The notes beneath the pieces are model-generated. The model was not told the DNA's origin. It saw only the letters and a program-made list of their open reading frames with translations, and searched no databases. Shown one piece after another: positions 23,017 through 34,281 of a DNA stretch of 64,000 nt. The position numbers were made by a program, and so were the translations under genes. This DNA is from Helicostylum pulchrum. Taxonomy: Eukaryota > Mucoromycota > Mucoromycetes > Mucorales > Mucoraceae. Where the stretch lies: the NCBI GenBank assembly GCA_025677825.1, contig JAIXMO010000045.1:124001-188000 (forward strand), in the 5' to 3' direction. The stretch's first letter is position 1, and each line of letters starts with the position of its first letter.

Positions 23017-25320
23017 TTATTTATTTTTTAATATACTTTCTATTTTCTTTAATTTTTGTTCAACTACATCGTCTAATGGAATATTGTTCTTGATCATATC
23101 TTCAGTAATAACAGATTTTGCAAGCAGTGGCTTGTTTAAATATAAGAAACCGTCGATAAGTTTGGTATAGGTTGCTGCATTTGCTTTTTCTCCTGTATCG
23201 TGTTCCATTTGTGCAATATATTTACGAGCTTTTGTGATTTTACCCTTCTTTGCTAAATTTCTAATAATACATTCATACACTTCTCGAGTTGGTTTCAATC
23301 CACGCGAGAACATATCCTTCAGTAACCTTTCTGCAATACTCGTATGACCTCTTTCCTCATTAGCTTTATTCAATAAAACGTTATACGTAATACCATTGAC
23401 CAAGATACGTTGATTTTTTTCGCTTGGAAATAATTCGGCTCGATTGTTTCTAAAGAATACTCCTGCTACTTTTGATATATCCATACGAGTCAATAGACTA
23501 GATAGCGCTAAATTGTTGAGAAAGATTTGGTTAAATCGAGAGATGGATGAAGGATGCTGTAATAACTTTTGATAAAGACTGACTTGCATTTCACTTTCAG
23601 ATTTATAAAAGGTTGCCATCGTACGTAAAGTCGTTTCGTTAGGTGTAACATTGACTAAATCCATATGCTTTAATACATCAAAAATCTTTTCATAATCTAC
23701 TTTTCCATCTTCCAATACAATCATTCGCATCAACAAGTTAAAATCGACTACATCAGGTCCATCTGTATGTGAGGCGACTGTTTGAAATGCTTGCTTAGCT
23801 AATTCAACATCACCAAGTTTTATATAAGTAGCTGTCAAAGAAGTTAAACCATGATGTGTTAAAGACAACTTTAGCTTTTCACTTAATCCAAATACACGTT
23901 CAAATAAATTGATATCACCGGTTTGAGCAGATAAACTAAATAAAGATTTGCATGCAACTCTTGCTAAATTAGGTTTGATATTTTTGTTTAAAGCAGATTC
24001 TACGTCAGGTCGAACAAGGGCTGCATTTGTAAAACTTTTTGATCTGACCATACATTGAAGTACATAAATAGATGCTTCGGTACTTGTAGGGTATAAATGG
24101 TTGCATCTACGGTATAATTTCATTGTATCCACATGATATTTTAATTTGGCTGCATGTACGAGTAACTCTTCCATTACATCTTGACTTATGATCAATCCAT
24201 TATGTTCCATTTGTTCCCATACCAACATCGCATGCTTCATATCCTTTTGTGACACATACCATTGTATTAATCGTTTACTACAAGTCGATGCACTGGCTAT
24301 ATCTTCCATCGTAATCGTATCTTTCAACATACGTTCAGCTGTATGAACGTGTCCAGTAAACAACGCTTTGTCCATTAACCGCTTCACAATAACACTAGTA
24401 GACATACCCAACTCCCTTTTTATTAAATAAATATGCCGAGTTTGATTCAATTTCCATTCTTCTAAACAATCCACAGCAAAAACATTCAATGCATTATCCA
24501 ATAACTCTCGAGGATCTTCTATATGTCTATTTACCAGCTGCGTTAATGCATCTGTAGGGTGATGCTTACGTAAAAACACACTTGCTTCTTCTAATTGATT
24601 CAACATTAACTTTGATAACACAACAGATCTAACAATGGATTTGGTAGGTTGTAAACCAACCTTTTCTAAATGTTGTAACCAATAATCCATTTTTTTCATT
24701 TGTTTCTTTTGACTTGCCAATAATCCAAATACTGCTTCATAACACGATATATTCAACTGATCATATTGTTCCGTAGCCTCTGTCAATAAACTCATTGCTT
24801 TCTTTGTTAATTTTAATTCGGTTGCTAAATAAATCATTAATTCCATTTCTTCTTGTCGAAACTTGGCTTGTGTAAACAACTGTCCTTCTTTTAAATCTTG
24901 CAAGATCTCAAACGCTTCAGTACTAGGTCCATTAGAACTTGGATCATCGGGATTAGTCATAAACTTTTGAATGAGTAGGTCGACATCCGTTTGTGATAAT
25001 TGTGATAATAAGCTCTCATGTCGATTCTTCATCAATTGGTACATATTCAACACTTTCTTTCTACCTTGTCTTCTTTGAATCGATTTTTTTACCCAGGGTG
25101 AATAGGATAAAGCAAGATCGTTATGAGTGGGCTGATATAGTTCCTGGCGAAAACTTTCTAATAAACTGGGAACAGGGGCTGGCGAACTCTCTTTTACTGA
25201 TTGTGTACCTAACCCTCTACTAAACTTGACTGGGGTCACTAGAATACGTTTCGAGAGACATTGTCCACATACTTGTGCAAGTAGCTTTTGTGACTTCCAA
25301 CTTTCTCTAGATATTGACAT
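23017..25320 (-). CDS. Mitochondrial pentatricopeptide-repeat-like protein
   Basis: A single-exon 767-aa protein. The N-terminus (MSISRESWKSQKLLAQ, then SKRILVTPVKFSRG) is rich in Arg/Lys/Ser and poor in acids, as expected for mitochondrial import. The body is a chain of about 35-residue helical hairpins of PPR type, e.g. LIQWYVSQKDMKHAMLVWEQ, LSLTHHGLTSLTATYIKLGD and LLKDMFSRGLKPTREVYECI, ending with a lysine-rich helix. Such proteins bind organellar RNA in processing or translation. The specific orthologue is not identifiable by eye. Convergent with the secreted-protein gene. Confidence 0.85.
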   Translation of the reverse strand: MSISRESWKSQKLLAQVCGQCLSKRILVTPVKFSRGLGTQSVKESSPAPVPSLLESFRQELYQPTHNDLALSYSPWVKKSIQRRQGRKKVLNMYQLMKNRHESLLSQLSQTDVDLLIQKFMTNPDDPSSNGPSTEAFEILQDLKEGQLFTQAKFRQEEMELMIYLATELKLTKKAMSLLTEATEQYDQLNISCYEAVFGLLASQKKQMKKMDYWLQHLEKVGLQPTKSIVRSVVLSKLMLNQLEEASVFLRKHHPTDALTQLVNRHIEDPRELLDNALNVFAVDCLEEWKLNQTRHIYLIKRELGMSTSVIVKRLMDKALFTGHVHTAERMLKDTITMEDIASASTCSKRLIQWYVSQKDMKHAMLVWEQMEHNGLIISQDVMEELLVHAAKLKYHVDTMKLYRRCNHLYPTSTEASIYVLQCMVRSKSFTNAALVRPDVESALNKNIKPNLARVACKSLFSLSAQTGDINLFERVFGLSEKLKLSLTHHGLTSLTATYIKLGDVELAKQAFQTVASHTDGPDVVDFNLLMRMIVLEDGKVDYEKIFDVLKHMDLVNVTPNETTLRTMATFYKSESEMQVSLYQKLLQHPSSISRFNQIFLNNLALSSLLTRMDISKVAGVFFRNNRAELFPSEKNQRILVNGITYNVLLNKANEERGHTSIAERLLKDMFSRGLKPTREVYECIIRNLAKKGKITKARKYIAQMEHDTGEKANAATYTKLIDGFLYLNKPLLAKSVITEDMIKNNIPLDDVVEQKLKKIESILKNK

Positions 25321-25856
25321 TATCTACTATCGAACTATTATTACAACTATTACTGCTTACAAAAAAAAAATATAAAAAAAATTCCCCTTTATCTTTTTTA
25401 TTTTTTTTTTTATTTGAGTCGTGTGCACTGGGTTTTTTCTTTTTTGCAGAGTGGTAAGTAAAAATGTCAAAATAATGAATGTTTACCCCCCTTGATGAAA
25501 GCCTATTTTTATGCCCAGCCCGGACAAAGGACTGTGTTTTTTTTAAAAAAAAGCCTTTTTGTTACGTGACAAGCATACCAAGCTCAACCAAAAGTTCAAC
25601 TCCAGCTTTGGAATCACCCAAAAAAAGTGGTCTGTGGTTGCTCTCAAGAGCAGAGAAGATGTGGGACTTCTGGGAATACTTCGTCCAATGAATTACGCAA
25701 GGCCATTTCATTGTCAGTAATAAAAATACTAGGCAAGAGAGAGAGAGAGAGAGTTTGCAGCAGGCCAAACTGAATCCCTCAATTGCTCAAGTAATATATA
25801 ATAATAATAATCACTTCTGCATTTTATCACTTGTTAATAGTTTTTTTTTTTGTAGA
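25321..25856. other. No supported gene; (GA)n tract
   Basis: Upstream region of the PPR gene. It includes a GA microsatellite at about 25737-25754 and a (AAT)n block near 25800. A weak open stretch at 25580-25720 has no recognisable match. Confidence 0.5.
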
Positions 25857-26716
25857 ATGATTATGACACTAAAGGTGAAGAAAATATCTTACCTGAACCT
25901 GATGAGGAATCAAGTGAACTGACCGATCCGTTCGTGGAAGTTGAAGAGGTATGATAAGTTATTATCTACACATGTTTATAGTTGTTTACATAACAAAATA
26001 TCTAGTTTCCTTCCTTACAAGTAGTAAAGGAAAATAATCTGTAGAAGTTTCAGGCTCCTTCCAACAATATCATTTCTCCGCACAAACCAATTATTCAACT
26101 TACAGACCTCTCAGTGCTTAAGACGTACTTCGATATTTGCATAAATACTTCAGTAAATGAAGCTTCTGATGAAACACGAAAGTCTAATGGCTCAACAAAA
26201 AGAATATTTTCATTTGAAAGCTATGCCTGATGGAGTGTATGATACGCTGCTACAGCTTCTGCAATCGGACCACGCTGAAATATTTGATAAAATCATAAGC
26301 TTGCCAAAAAACAAGCCCTTTTTCGAATTCATCAAATATGCTATGTTTGACTTTCTTTTAAATCTCAAACGGCCAGAACCTTACAATAACAACGACGAAA
26401 GGAGTATATACTGTGAAGTTTTTATTCCTATTTTTAAAGCGTTTGGAAATTGTACTTAGTCATTAGGATATACTTGGTATATAAAATTTTGTAACTTACA
26501 AATACACAATGATAAAATACCTTACAGTCAGTCTAAAGCATAGATGCAAAAAAAAAAAAGCAAAAGATTCAGATTACGTCTGGTTAGTTTCGAACGATTC
26601 TACAAAAGAGAAAAAAAACAACTTGAAATTGCTTGATGGCATAGGACGGTTAATTAATAATGCTACTCTCAATTATTTCCTGATGGAGTCTTCTGGGTGT
26701 GTATATATAACTTAGA
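25857..26716 (+). pseudogene. Broken member of the lineage-specific gene family
   Basis: Exon-like blocks: an acidic exon (DYDTKGEENILPEPDEESSE) ending at a donor near 25950; a block after a CAG acceptor near 26054 (PHKPIIQLTDLSVLKTYFD); then, in another phase, a 100-codon frame ending DERSIYCEVFIPIFKAFGN, comparable with EGDYVVKVWGLLLETLF of the gene at 2451. A last block reads LLDGIGRLINN ... LMESSG before a stop at 26713. The change of frame between blocks near 26150 indicates decay. Confidence 0.45.
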
Positions 26717-27309
26717 TTATCCTGTTAATATACTTTTATTTGTGCACTATTACTCTAGTTCCTGAACCAACGAAATAGGGACTAAAGTCATATTTCATTA
26801 TTCCATGCTAACACATTCAAGCTTAAAAGCCTGCTTTAAACACTCTGATTTGCCCATGGTAATTATTTGGCTAGAGACTACAAATGGCCGAAGCCACTCA
26901 TAGCATAACCAAAAAAAAAAGTCTCGGCAGAAACGAGCTTGATCAATGAAGACCAGGCCACTTCGCCTAAAGACTAAAATTTGACTACGGACGTTTTAAC
27001 TGCAACAACTTTAATATACGCTATTGGAGCTGGAAAACTAACATGACTATAAAATCTTAGTTTTGACGGTGATAAAGTTGTATCTCATTCTTTAAACGAT
27101 ACACTTAAGAACATAAAAAATGAACACGATAATCTTAAATTTTTTATTTCAAACTACCGCAACGCTCTTTTGAGACAATCAAAAAAATGCACCTATTCTC
27201 ATGTCAAATTATACGAAATAAGATAACTCTTATCAAATACTCTATCAAATCACCTACCGCATGGAAAGTAGTAGAGTCTCTTATTTTTCCTTCCTCAGTA
27301 TTCTTCAAC
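26717..27309. other. No supported gene
   Basis: AT-rich spacer with scattered stops in all frames. Confidence 0.5.
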
Positions 27310-27557
27310 ATGATCAACCCTGCCGAATCAGTTCTTGAAGCTGAGCGAAAAAGTACAACAGCGAGACAAATTTTGTCTAATAACATTGAAGACAATGTTG
27401 AAGCGGCAAACCAAGTAAGAAAAAAGAGTTAGTTATTTTATTTGCTCTAACTTTTAATTATAAAACATAGCTTCTAATGGAGCAAAGAGCTACCAGATCT
27501 TGTAAGAGATCAGAAGCAGGCGTAAGCACAGCAGTCGCTAAAAGAGCTAAAGTATAA
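27310..27557 (+). CDS. Small hypothetical protein (NPAES N-terminus)
   Basis: Two exons joined by a GT-AG intron (about 27415-27470) give a ~62-aa protein that starts MINPAESVLEAERKSTTAR and ends with a basic tail (RATRSCKRSEAG ... KRAKV) resembling a nuclear localisation signal. The same N-terminus and the DNA just before it (CTTCAACATG) recur at 17540-17600. It may be a truncated 5' part of a longer family gene rather than a real small gene. Confidence 0.45.
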
Positions 27558-28540
27558 GAAGACTTTTTTTTTCAGTTACCTACTCCACGCTGACATTGAA
27601 CTATTTGGTTTATTTTTAAGGTTTTCAACGATTCTGTTACAGAATTCTGCTTTTGTATGATAGGAAGAGCCGACATCGAAGAATCAAAAAGCAACGTCGC
27701 TATGAACGCTTGGCTGCCACAAGCCAGTTAATCCTGTGTAATTTTCTGGATACCATCTGGATCATGAAATCTGATTCGTGTCGAACATGACACTTTCGCG
27801 GTCCCTGATCATGATGCAATCCGACGTCTTTGTTGTCGAGATAGGATGATATGGCGGCATGGCGATCCATCCAAATTTAACATGAAGCCATGCGCATGCG
27901 TAAAGAGCCCACTTATACGCGGCCAATTCATTCAGTCATTTCTTTCGTCATGATTCATGTCATTTCATTTCATTTTCATTTTCATTTTCATTTAATTTTA
28001 TTTCATTTAATTTTCATTTCATTTTATTTGTGGGCATTTCTGGGCATGGTGAATAAACAAGATGCTATTAAATCTTTTTCGGGGGGGGGGGGGTCTGGGA
28101 GTCTCCCCCAGGAGAGGAGGGGGTTTGGGGGGAGGTACCTCCTCTCAAAAAAGGAACCGTCGCTAAAGCATTCTTTTTAACAAAGTTAAAGAAGAGCTTG
28201 TCATGATAAAAAAAAACTCGGGGGAAAAAGCCAGCACTGCGTGCGGAGTGTAAAATATTTCCTTAAGTTGGAAATGAAATGCCGCCGCTTCTGTCAAACT
28301 ATGTTGTCATTTGCAAAAAAAAAAGAATTGCAAGAAAAGTTTAGAAAAAAGTCTTTCAGACACAGTGCGCAGACTCAATACAGCCATGTCACCCGTTTTT
28401 GTGTGCTACCTGTTGGTTGTCAAAAATGTTGGCCGCCAACAAAAAAAAAAAATGGCATGACTTGACCATTTTAAAATGTTGTTGAAGGGTTTAAAAGATC
28501 AAAGATTGATTTGTAAAGAAATAAGATCGACTTGTATTTT
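27558..28540. other. No supported gene; CATTTT microsatellite and G12 run
   Basis: A degenerate (CATTTT)n tract lies at about 27958-28030. A G12 run is followed by a GGAG-rich stretch at 28081-28140. Base composition between 27640 and 27900 is more GC-rich than its neighbours. No coherent coding chain was seen. Confidence 0.5.
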
Positions 28541-28543
28541 AAA

Positions 28544-28569
28544 GCTGGCAACTTATAATTGTTGCCAGC
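28544..28569. repeat. Perfect 9-bp hairpin upstream of accessory ORF
   Basis: GCTGGCAAC at 28544-28552 and GTTGCCAGC at 28561-28569 are exact reverse complements with an 8-nt loop. It sits ~80 bp before the first ORF of the Helitron-associated cluster. It could be a protein-binding palindrome or an element-end hairpin. Confidence 0.7.
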
Positions 28570-28596
28570 AAGGTGCTTGTTCCGCTAAATAAAAAC

Positions 28597-28604
28597 TATA
28601 AAAA
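28597..28604 (+). promoter_or_regulatory. Candidate TATA box
   Basis: TATAAAAA lies 44 nt before the ATG at 28648, in a suitable place for the accessory ORF. Sequence match only. Confidence 0.45.
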
Positions 28605-28647
28605 GGATTAATTACGAACGACTTTTTTATCTTTACTTTGATTAACA

Positions 28648-29634
28648 ATGGAAAATCAACTGCAAAATTTACAGGAAGCTTTACAAGGTCTGCTGCGAGA
28701 GCATGATGAACAGGCGTTGAATCCTATCAAAGACGTGTTGCAAGAAAATCTACAATTTGGTCTGTATGAGAAAAATTTGTACATTTGTACTGTCATCGAC
28801 GGGGTGTGCCACTCATGCCAGCAAGGGATCAGGACAATAGACTTGACATTTGAGCAAGATGATGATGAATATGAGGATGATGAGTCGGAAAGTGTGGACG
28901 ATGATGAAGTGGCGACTCCTGTTCCTGTTCGCGAGCCTCAAGTAGAAAGGGATGTTGCTGATGTTGTCGTAGTGCAAGATGTTGACAATGGCGGTAATGA
29001 ACAAGTAGAGGAGCTGGAAGGCGCCGTCGCGTTGGTGGAGATCATTCCACAGGAGTAGGAGCAGATGCGAGCGAAGTACCCTGGATCGACGCAGCATTTG
29101 ATCAATGCTCGACTCAATCGTTTGATCCGTCCAGGACAAGAACCGACGTTGTTGCATATGCGGGACAGTGTACTGGGTTGTCAAACCCTGCCGGATGTGG
29201 TGTTCAATATCAGTCAAATGTTTCAGTGGACAGACAGGAAGATGTCAGATGTTGTGTTTTGCAAACGGTTGTTGTGCTGGTACAGTTATCAGCTGGAAAC
29301 TGTCATGTATACGCAAGGAATGACGCCTCGTGATATCTGTGCACAGTTGATGAACCGTAAGCTGATCACTGACGAAAGAGTGTATGCAGCACGGCTCTTG
29401 TTGGGGAGAAAAGTGGATCTTGTGTACAGAGTATTGGGCGCTCCAGGTGTTTTATGCACTGAAGTGGTTAGTACAAAAATGTTAAAGAGAACGGAGGTTT
29501 ATATTTCCTCTTATGTTAACTATGTTCAGGCCCACCATGTGTTGCCTCTTGAATGTACTCAAGACCAGAGCAACCTACTGGTGGTGATGTATTTGTTTTT
29601 GAACATCCCACGCCATTTAGTGCGTCTTTTATAA
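28648..29634 (+). pseudogene. Helitron-associated accessory ORF with one in-frame TAG
   Basis: The frame from ATG 28648 is open for 136 codons, meets TAG at 29056-29058, and continues open in the same frame to 29634 (329 codons in all). The first part has a C-x-x-C (VCHSCQQG) and a strongly acidic tract (DDDEYEDDESESVDDDE); the second part is a helical domain (e.g. KMSDVVFCKRLLCWYSYQLE, LGRKVDLVYRVLG). The plan of short N-domain, acidic linker and helical C-domain resembles the gene at 35394-36124. Base use is more GC-rich than the surroundings. Function unknown; adjacent to the Helitron gene on the same strand. Confidence 0.6.
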
Positions 29635-29688
29635 AAATAATTGCATTAAACATCCTACTCCATTTAGTACGTCTTTTATAAAAATAGT
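29600..29688. repeat. ~40-bp tandem duplication at ORF end
   Basis: The segment around the stop codon (ending GTGCGTCTTTTATAAAAATA) is followed about 50 bp later by a near-copy (GTACGTCTTTTATAAAAATA). Confidence 0.7.
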
Positions 29689-29960
29689 TTGCTGTTGAAA
29701 AAAAAAAATTATAGATTCAAGCTAATACGGAAAAGGTTTATTTACAAAAGAGAGATGATTTGAATTTTAATAAAAAGAAAAAAAATTAAATAATGTTGTT
29801 AAAAGGAAAAAAAAATAGTGTTAAAAAGAAAAAAAAATAGATGATGGATGGTAAAGGTAAAGGATATCCAAGGTCCTGAATTTGGGTTTCTAATGCCTCC
29901 ACACAGCTAACAAATAACAATTAATTTTATACCGAGGATACAGGCCACTTACCTTTCAAT
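29689..29960. other. A-rich spacer between accessory ORF and Helitron gene
   Basis: Contains repeated AAAGGAAAAAAAAATAG-like units near 29800-29840. No gene. Confidence 0.5.
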
Positions 29961-32900
29961 TTGACCGCGACTGTTGCGTCGGTTACTTTTTCTCATGCTT
30001 GGCAAACAGAAGAAGGTAACTGGGACCGGGATACCTACGATCAACCTTCTCTAAGCACCATATGGGGGTTGGAGGAAGCCATTGTTTTGGACGATGCGGA
30101 TGTGTTTGTAGTCTGTCAGCGCCACCAGAATCCTCGGCGTGATCCTATGCATTTGTTGACCTATCCTGGACCCAACATTGATCGTTATTTAGGGGATCGA
30201 AATTTCAGTTACCGCGAACGCAGTGCACTGTCTCCTATCAAGTTAATGTCGCAGGTGACGCGAGGTACATCCCGTATTCGAAACTATTGTGGTAATTATG
30301 AGCAAACAGGGACGATGTGGACGGAACATAACCTTGAGTTTACGCAAATGTTGTACGGCGGAATGATGGGAAGTCCTATTATTTCCGGTATTATGCAACC
30401 AGTCGATCAAAACAAAATCCGTGCGTTGTTTTATTTGCTGCAAGAAATCAACCCACGATTGGCAGCATACAATGAGCCCGTGGTAAGGGCGGATACAGAG
30501 AGACATGCGTTGCGCAAGATTCACCAGTTGGGACAAACTCGTCCAGATGAGCAGGCTTGGCTTTACAATAATGTGGTCAATATTGAGAGTGAAAATCCTT
30601 TGGCGGGTAATATCAATTTGGACGATATGATTATTGGTGTGGATGATCGCTCAAACGATGTGCGCTACCGAGACATTAGTCACGTGCTTGCGTTGATTTT
30701 TCCTTACTTGTTTACGCAAGGTGTGGGTTATTATTCATTGCATAATCAACCCAATGATGTTCCAGAGGCTGAAGGGGGTTATGCCTTGTCGAATCGTCAT
30801 TTGACTGTGTCTGCGTATTCAAAACTGTTGATTCAGAGTGCAGATCGTCGTTTCGGTAGAAGTCCTGAGTTTTTGTTCTTTATGCTGGATTACATTGAAC
30901 GTAAGAACATTCACTCGTATAATCGATTTGTCTTACCCTTAGCATCCAACCAGGAATACAAGCGTGGGGATGTGTGTCGTGATGGAGAATACATTATAGA
31001 TACAACCCCAACTGTACCTCATACTGTCCGAAGTTCAAGAGCGTATAAAAAGAAACATGGATTGAATTTATTTGTAAGTGGGGGGAATAAGATAAACTCC
31101 TTCCTGTTGCTAAATAGATTTTTTTTTTTTTAGAATATGTTTCTTCGACTTGGTTCACCTCAGCTTTTTATTACGCTGATGTGCAGTGATTTTGCACCCG
31201 AGTATGAAGAGCTCTTAGAGGGGGACAGGCCTTGGGAAGATCCTGTTTTATTTTCGCTGCATTTTAAACGAAGTTTCCAGCGTTTTTTCAATCGATGCAT
31301 ATTGAGAAGTGTGAGTGATGAGATAGGAGGAAATGAGTGTCGAATATTTAATAATTTTATTGGTTTTGTAGTCGTTTGCAAATATGGTGGGTGGGGTAAC
31401 AGACTGGTCATATACGGTTGAGTTGCAAGACCGAGGAAGGTAAAAAGAAAAAAGTAAAACGTTTCGTTTTTAGGATCTGAATTTTAATTTTTTTACAGTC
31501 CTCATGTTCATTTTGTACTATGGACAGGAAAGACCGCCGATCAATTGCTAGCCATGCCAGATCTTGTTGTAGCACGTTTACCAGATGGAGATCACGACCC
31601 AGATTCGTTGTACTTGGTGAATTGAATGCAGATACATAATTGTGGTGATTACTGCTGCAGTCTCAGAGGGCGAACAAACCAATGCCGTTTTGGATATCCG
31701 TTTGATGTCAATGATCGAGCGTACTTTGATGAAATGACCAACCGCTCTGTATATATACGTGAGGCAGTGGATTCCTACGTAGATCCCCACAATCCCTATC
31801 TTTTAAAGCTCACCCTAGTAAGTATGGATATTCAGGTCAATTATACAGGCAGAGTCATGTACTATTTGGCCAAGTATATGAGCAAAATAGACCAGAGTGT
31901 CGAGTTGGAGTATGGTATGGAAGATGTAAAAACTCACTTAAAAGCAAGAGAGATGGGGGCTGTGGACGCGGCCTGTTTTTTGTCAGGTTGGAACAAACAT
32001 AGGAGTAGTCGAGGTAAAATGTACATCAGTCTGGTATTTCCTGGTTTGGATGAACGTAGACAACTGCGTCGTAATCTGGGTAATCTTGAAGAGAACGATA
32101 CGAATATATTTTCTGCCACACATGTGTAAAAGTATTTATGTCGACACAGACAAACACGTGAATTAACCTTGATTGAGTATTTCACTAGTTATATCTTAAC
32201 GGATGAACAAGACGTCGAGGACGAGTTTGAGGAACCGACAGGACAATCATTGCCAGGGCAACTTAACCGTCGCAGCATGAATCAGGTGGAACCGGTTGTA
32301 TTTGACCCGCATATTGGTCCTCTGCAATTGAATGATGCTTGTGAGTGAATCAACATTGGGCTAGACAGACCAATACGATGCACGGATGGATTTGGTGTCC
32401 GGTATCGTGGACGTGATGTTGCAGAAAAGATACCGTTTTGGCGTACACATCTTTATAATCAAACGTCAGGTGAAGCATTTTACTATTAAAACGTTTTGCT
32501 GTACTATCCTGTGACAGATCTGAATGCTTTACATGACGAGCACGAAAATTGGCGAGCTGTCTTTTTTGCAGTGTGTAACGAATATGAGTTTCGAATGCTT
32601 CCGGCCCAGTTGGCTGAAGTTCGACGTATTGATGAAGTCATGCAAGAGACGGGATACAGTTCAATGCCTCAATTAGAGCTTTTTACAGATATGATGCGGG
32701 CTGAGACTTTAGAAGAGCTGTCCAACATGCTGGAGACGGTATCGGATGAGCAGAAAACGGTGTACGAGCATTTGGTAACCAATGCGTTTGAAGTAAGTGC
32801 ATTTGTGATCTATGACTCTGCAGACACAGGAAAAAGCTACCTTTTACACCTATTGTACAACGTGTATGTGGCCAATGGTTTCAATCCTGTTATTCTGGCG

Positions 32901-33972
32901 CCTACAGGGGTAGCTGCACATACGATTGGAGGACAAACGTTGCATCGTTTTTTTCGGTATCGATGTAGAAATCGGTATCGTTAATCTGATTCGTCTTGAG
33001 ACATTCGTCAAGATGTATCAGCACGTGGTACTTTTAATAGATGAAGTGTCTATGGTGAGCAGCAATCTGGTGACAAGGATTGACGAAGCTTTACGGGTAG
33101 TGCTGCAGAACGACTATTATTTTGGTGGCGCCAATGTGATCTTTTTTGGAGACATGGCCCAGTTACCACCTGTGGAAGAAAATGAGGGTTTGTTTTTTCA
33201 AAATCCCGCAATTACATCAAATTTGAATTTCCAGCTTATGGCCCAGCAGCGTCAAGACCCTGCAGAACTTGTCTTTGCTGAATTTTTGCGTTGTTTACGC
33301 ATCAATGTATTTTCACGTGAAGTAGTCGAGTTCATTATGGCGCGTCATCATGAGGAGCAAATGATCCCGCTTAAAGCCATCCGTTTGTTTCCTACAAATC
33401 GGGAAACCGATCAGTACAATCAAGACCGAAGTCTACGCATGCCAGGTGTTGCAAGACGTTACACAGCAAGTGATGCAGGTCCCACTTTGACGTTAAATGA
33501 GACACGTCTGACATACGAGCTGGATTTGAAAGTGGACATGTTGTGTATGCTGTTGCATAACATTGATGTGGAAAATGGGTGGACAAACGGCACCATGTGC
33601 GTGATTACGGCGATGCTACCAAATGAGGTGATTGTGGCGCGCGCCACTGACGGGGTCTGTAAGGCTATTGTTCGTATTATACGTGAGCTGTACCAGTCGG
33701 CGTATTTCAGAAGTCAGTTCCCGCTTGCTCCGGCCTTTGCTTCTACAGTGCACAAGACGCAGAGTTTGGCCATGGATAATGGAGTGGCTATCTCTTTACT
33801 GAGGCCGTTAGAGTCTTTTGGTCAGTTGTACGTTGCCTGTTCTCGGGTCAAAACCGCGCGCGATTTGTACTTTTTTGGTTTAGGCGGTACTCTGCAGCAT
33901 CCGTCTGTGGAAGTAGGTGTGAATCATACCATTACCGCGTTTTTAAACAGTCTTGCAAATTTGAGCGGGTAG
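29961..33972 (+). pseudogene. Helitron-type Rep/PIF1 helicase, degenerate
   Basis: Several introns can be removed (31074-31133, about 31311-31371, 31440-31498). The joined frame carries a Helitron N-domain (LSNRHLTVSAY, YIERKN), the HUH motif SPHVHFVLW near 31500, a two-tyrosine block MYYLAKYMSKI near 31860 (nicking/strand transfer) and a PIF1-type SF1 helicase (IDEVSMV, FFGDMAQLPPV, STVHKTQSLA, YVACSRVKT). Rolling-circle transposition is the family role. Lesions: in-frame stops at 31623 (TGA), 32127 (TAA), 32346 (TGA) and 32487 (TAA), and a +1 shift in a T7 run at 32948-32954. The Walker A reads DSADTGKS where G.AGTGKS is expected, so two glycines are Asp. The N-terminus is not resolved. Not functional as it stands. 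Confidence 0.88.
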
Positions 33973-34060
33973 AAAAAAAAAGGTTGTTTAAATGTTATAA
34001 GATAGACAAAAAAAATAAAAAATATGAGATTTTTGTGTGTAGGTTGTTATCTTTTTTGGG

Positions 34061-34200
34061 TATAAAAACTCTGACCCCTTTTTTTTAAAACGTGCCAGTA
34101 GGTTTAAATCTACTTCCTGTCAACGAATTCCCATTGTTCTTATAAGTCAATCGAGTTAAAAAAAAGCGGACGTGTCGCGGACGGCATGCGGACGTGTCGG
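34061..34200 (+). promoter_or_regulatory. Candidate promoter: TATA box and GC-rich direct repeat
   Basis: TATAAAAA at 34061 is followed by two copies of GCGGACGTGTCG (34166-34177 and 34188-34199), spaced 22 bp (about two helical turns), unusually CpG-rich for this window. They precede the intact accessory gene at 34282. Role inferred from position. Confidence 0.4.
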
Positions 34201-34281
34201 CTTTAGAAAAGGCGTGAGTTTAAAATGAGCGCTTTTAAAAAGGTGTCAAAGAAAAATCCCTTTTTCTTTTTTTTTTTAACC

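Noticed and set aside
31074..31133. Poly-Phe end of the first Helitron frame as a real C-terminus
   Set aside because: A GT donor and a T-rich TAG acceptor remove it and the frame continues into NMFLRLGSPQLF.
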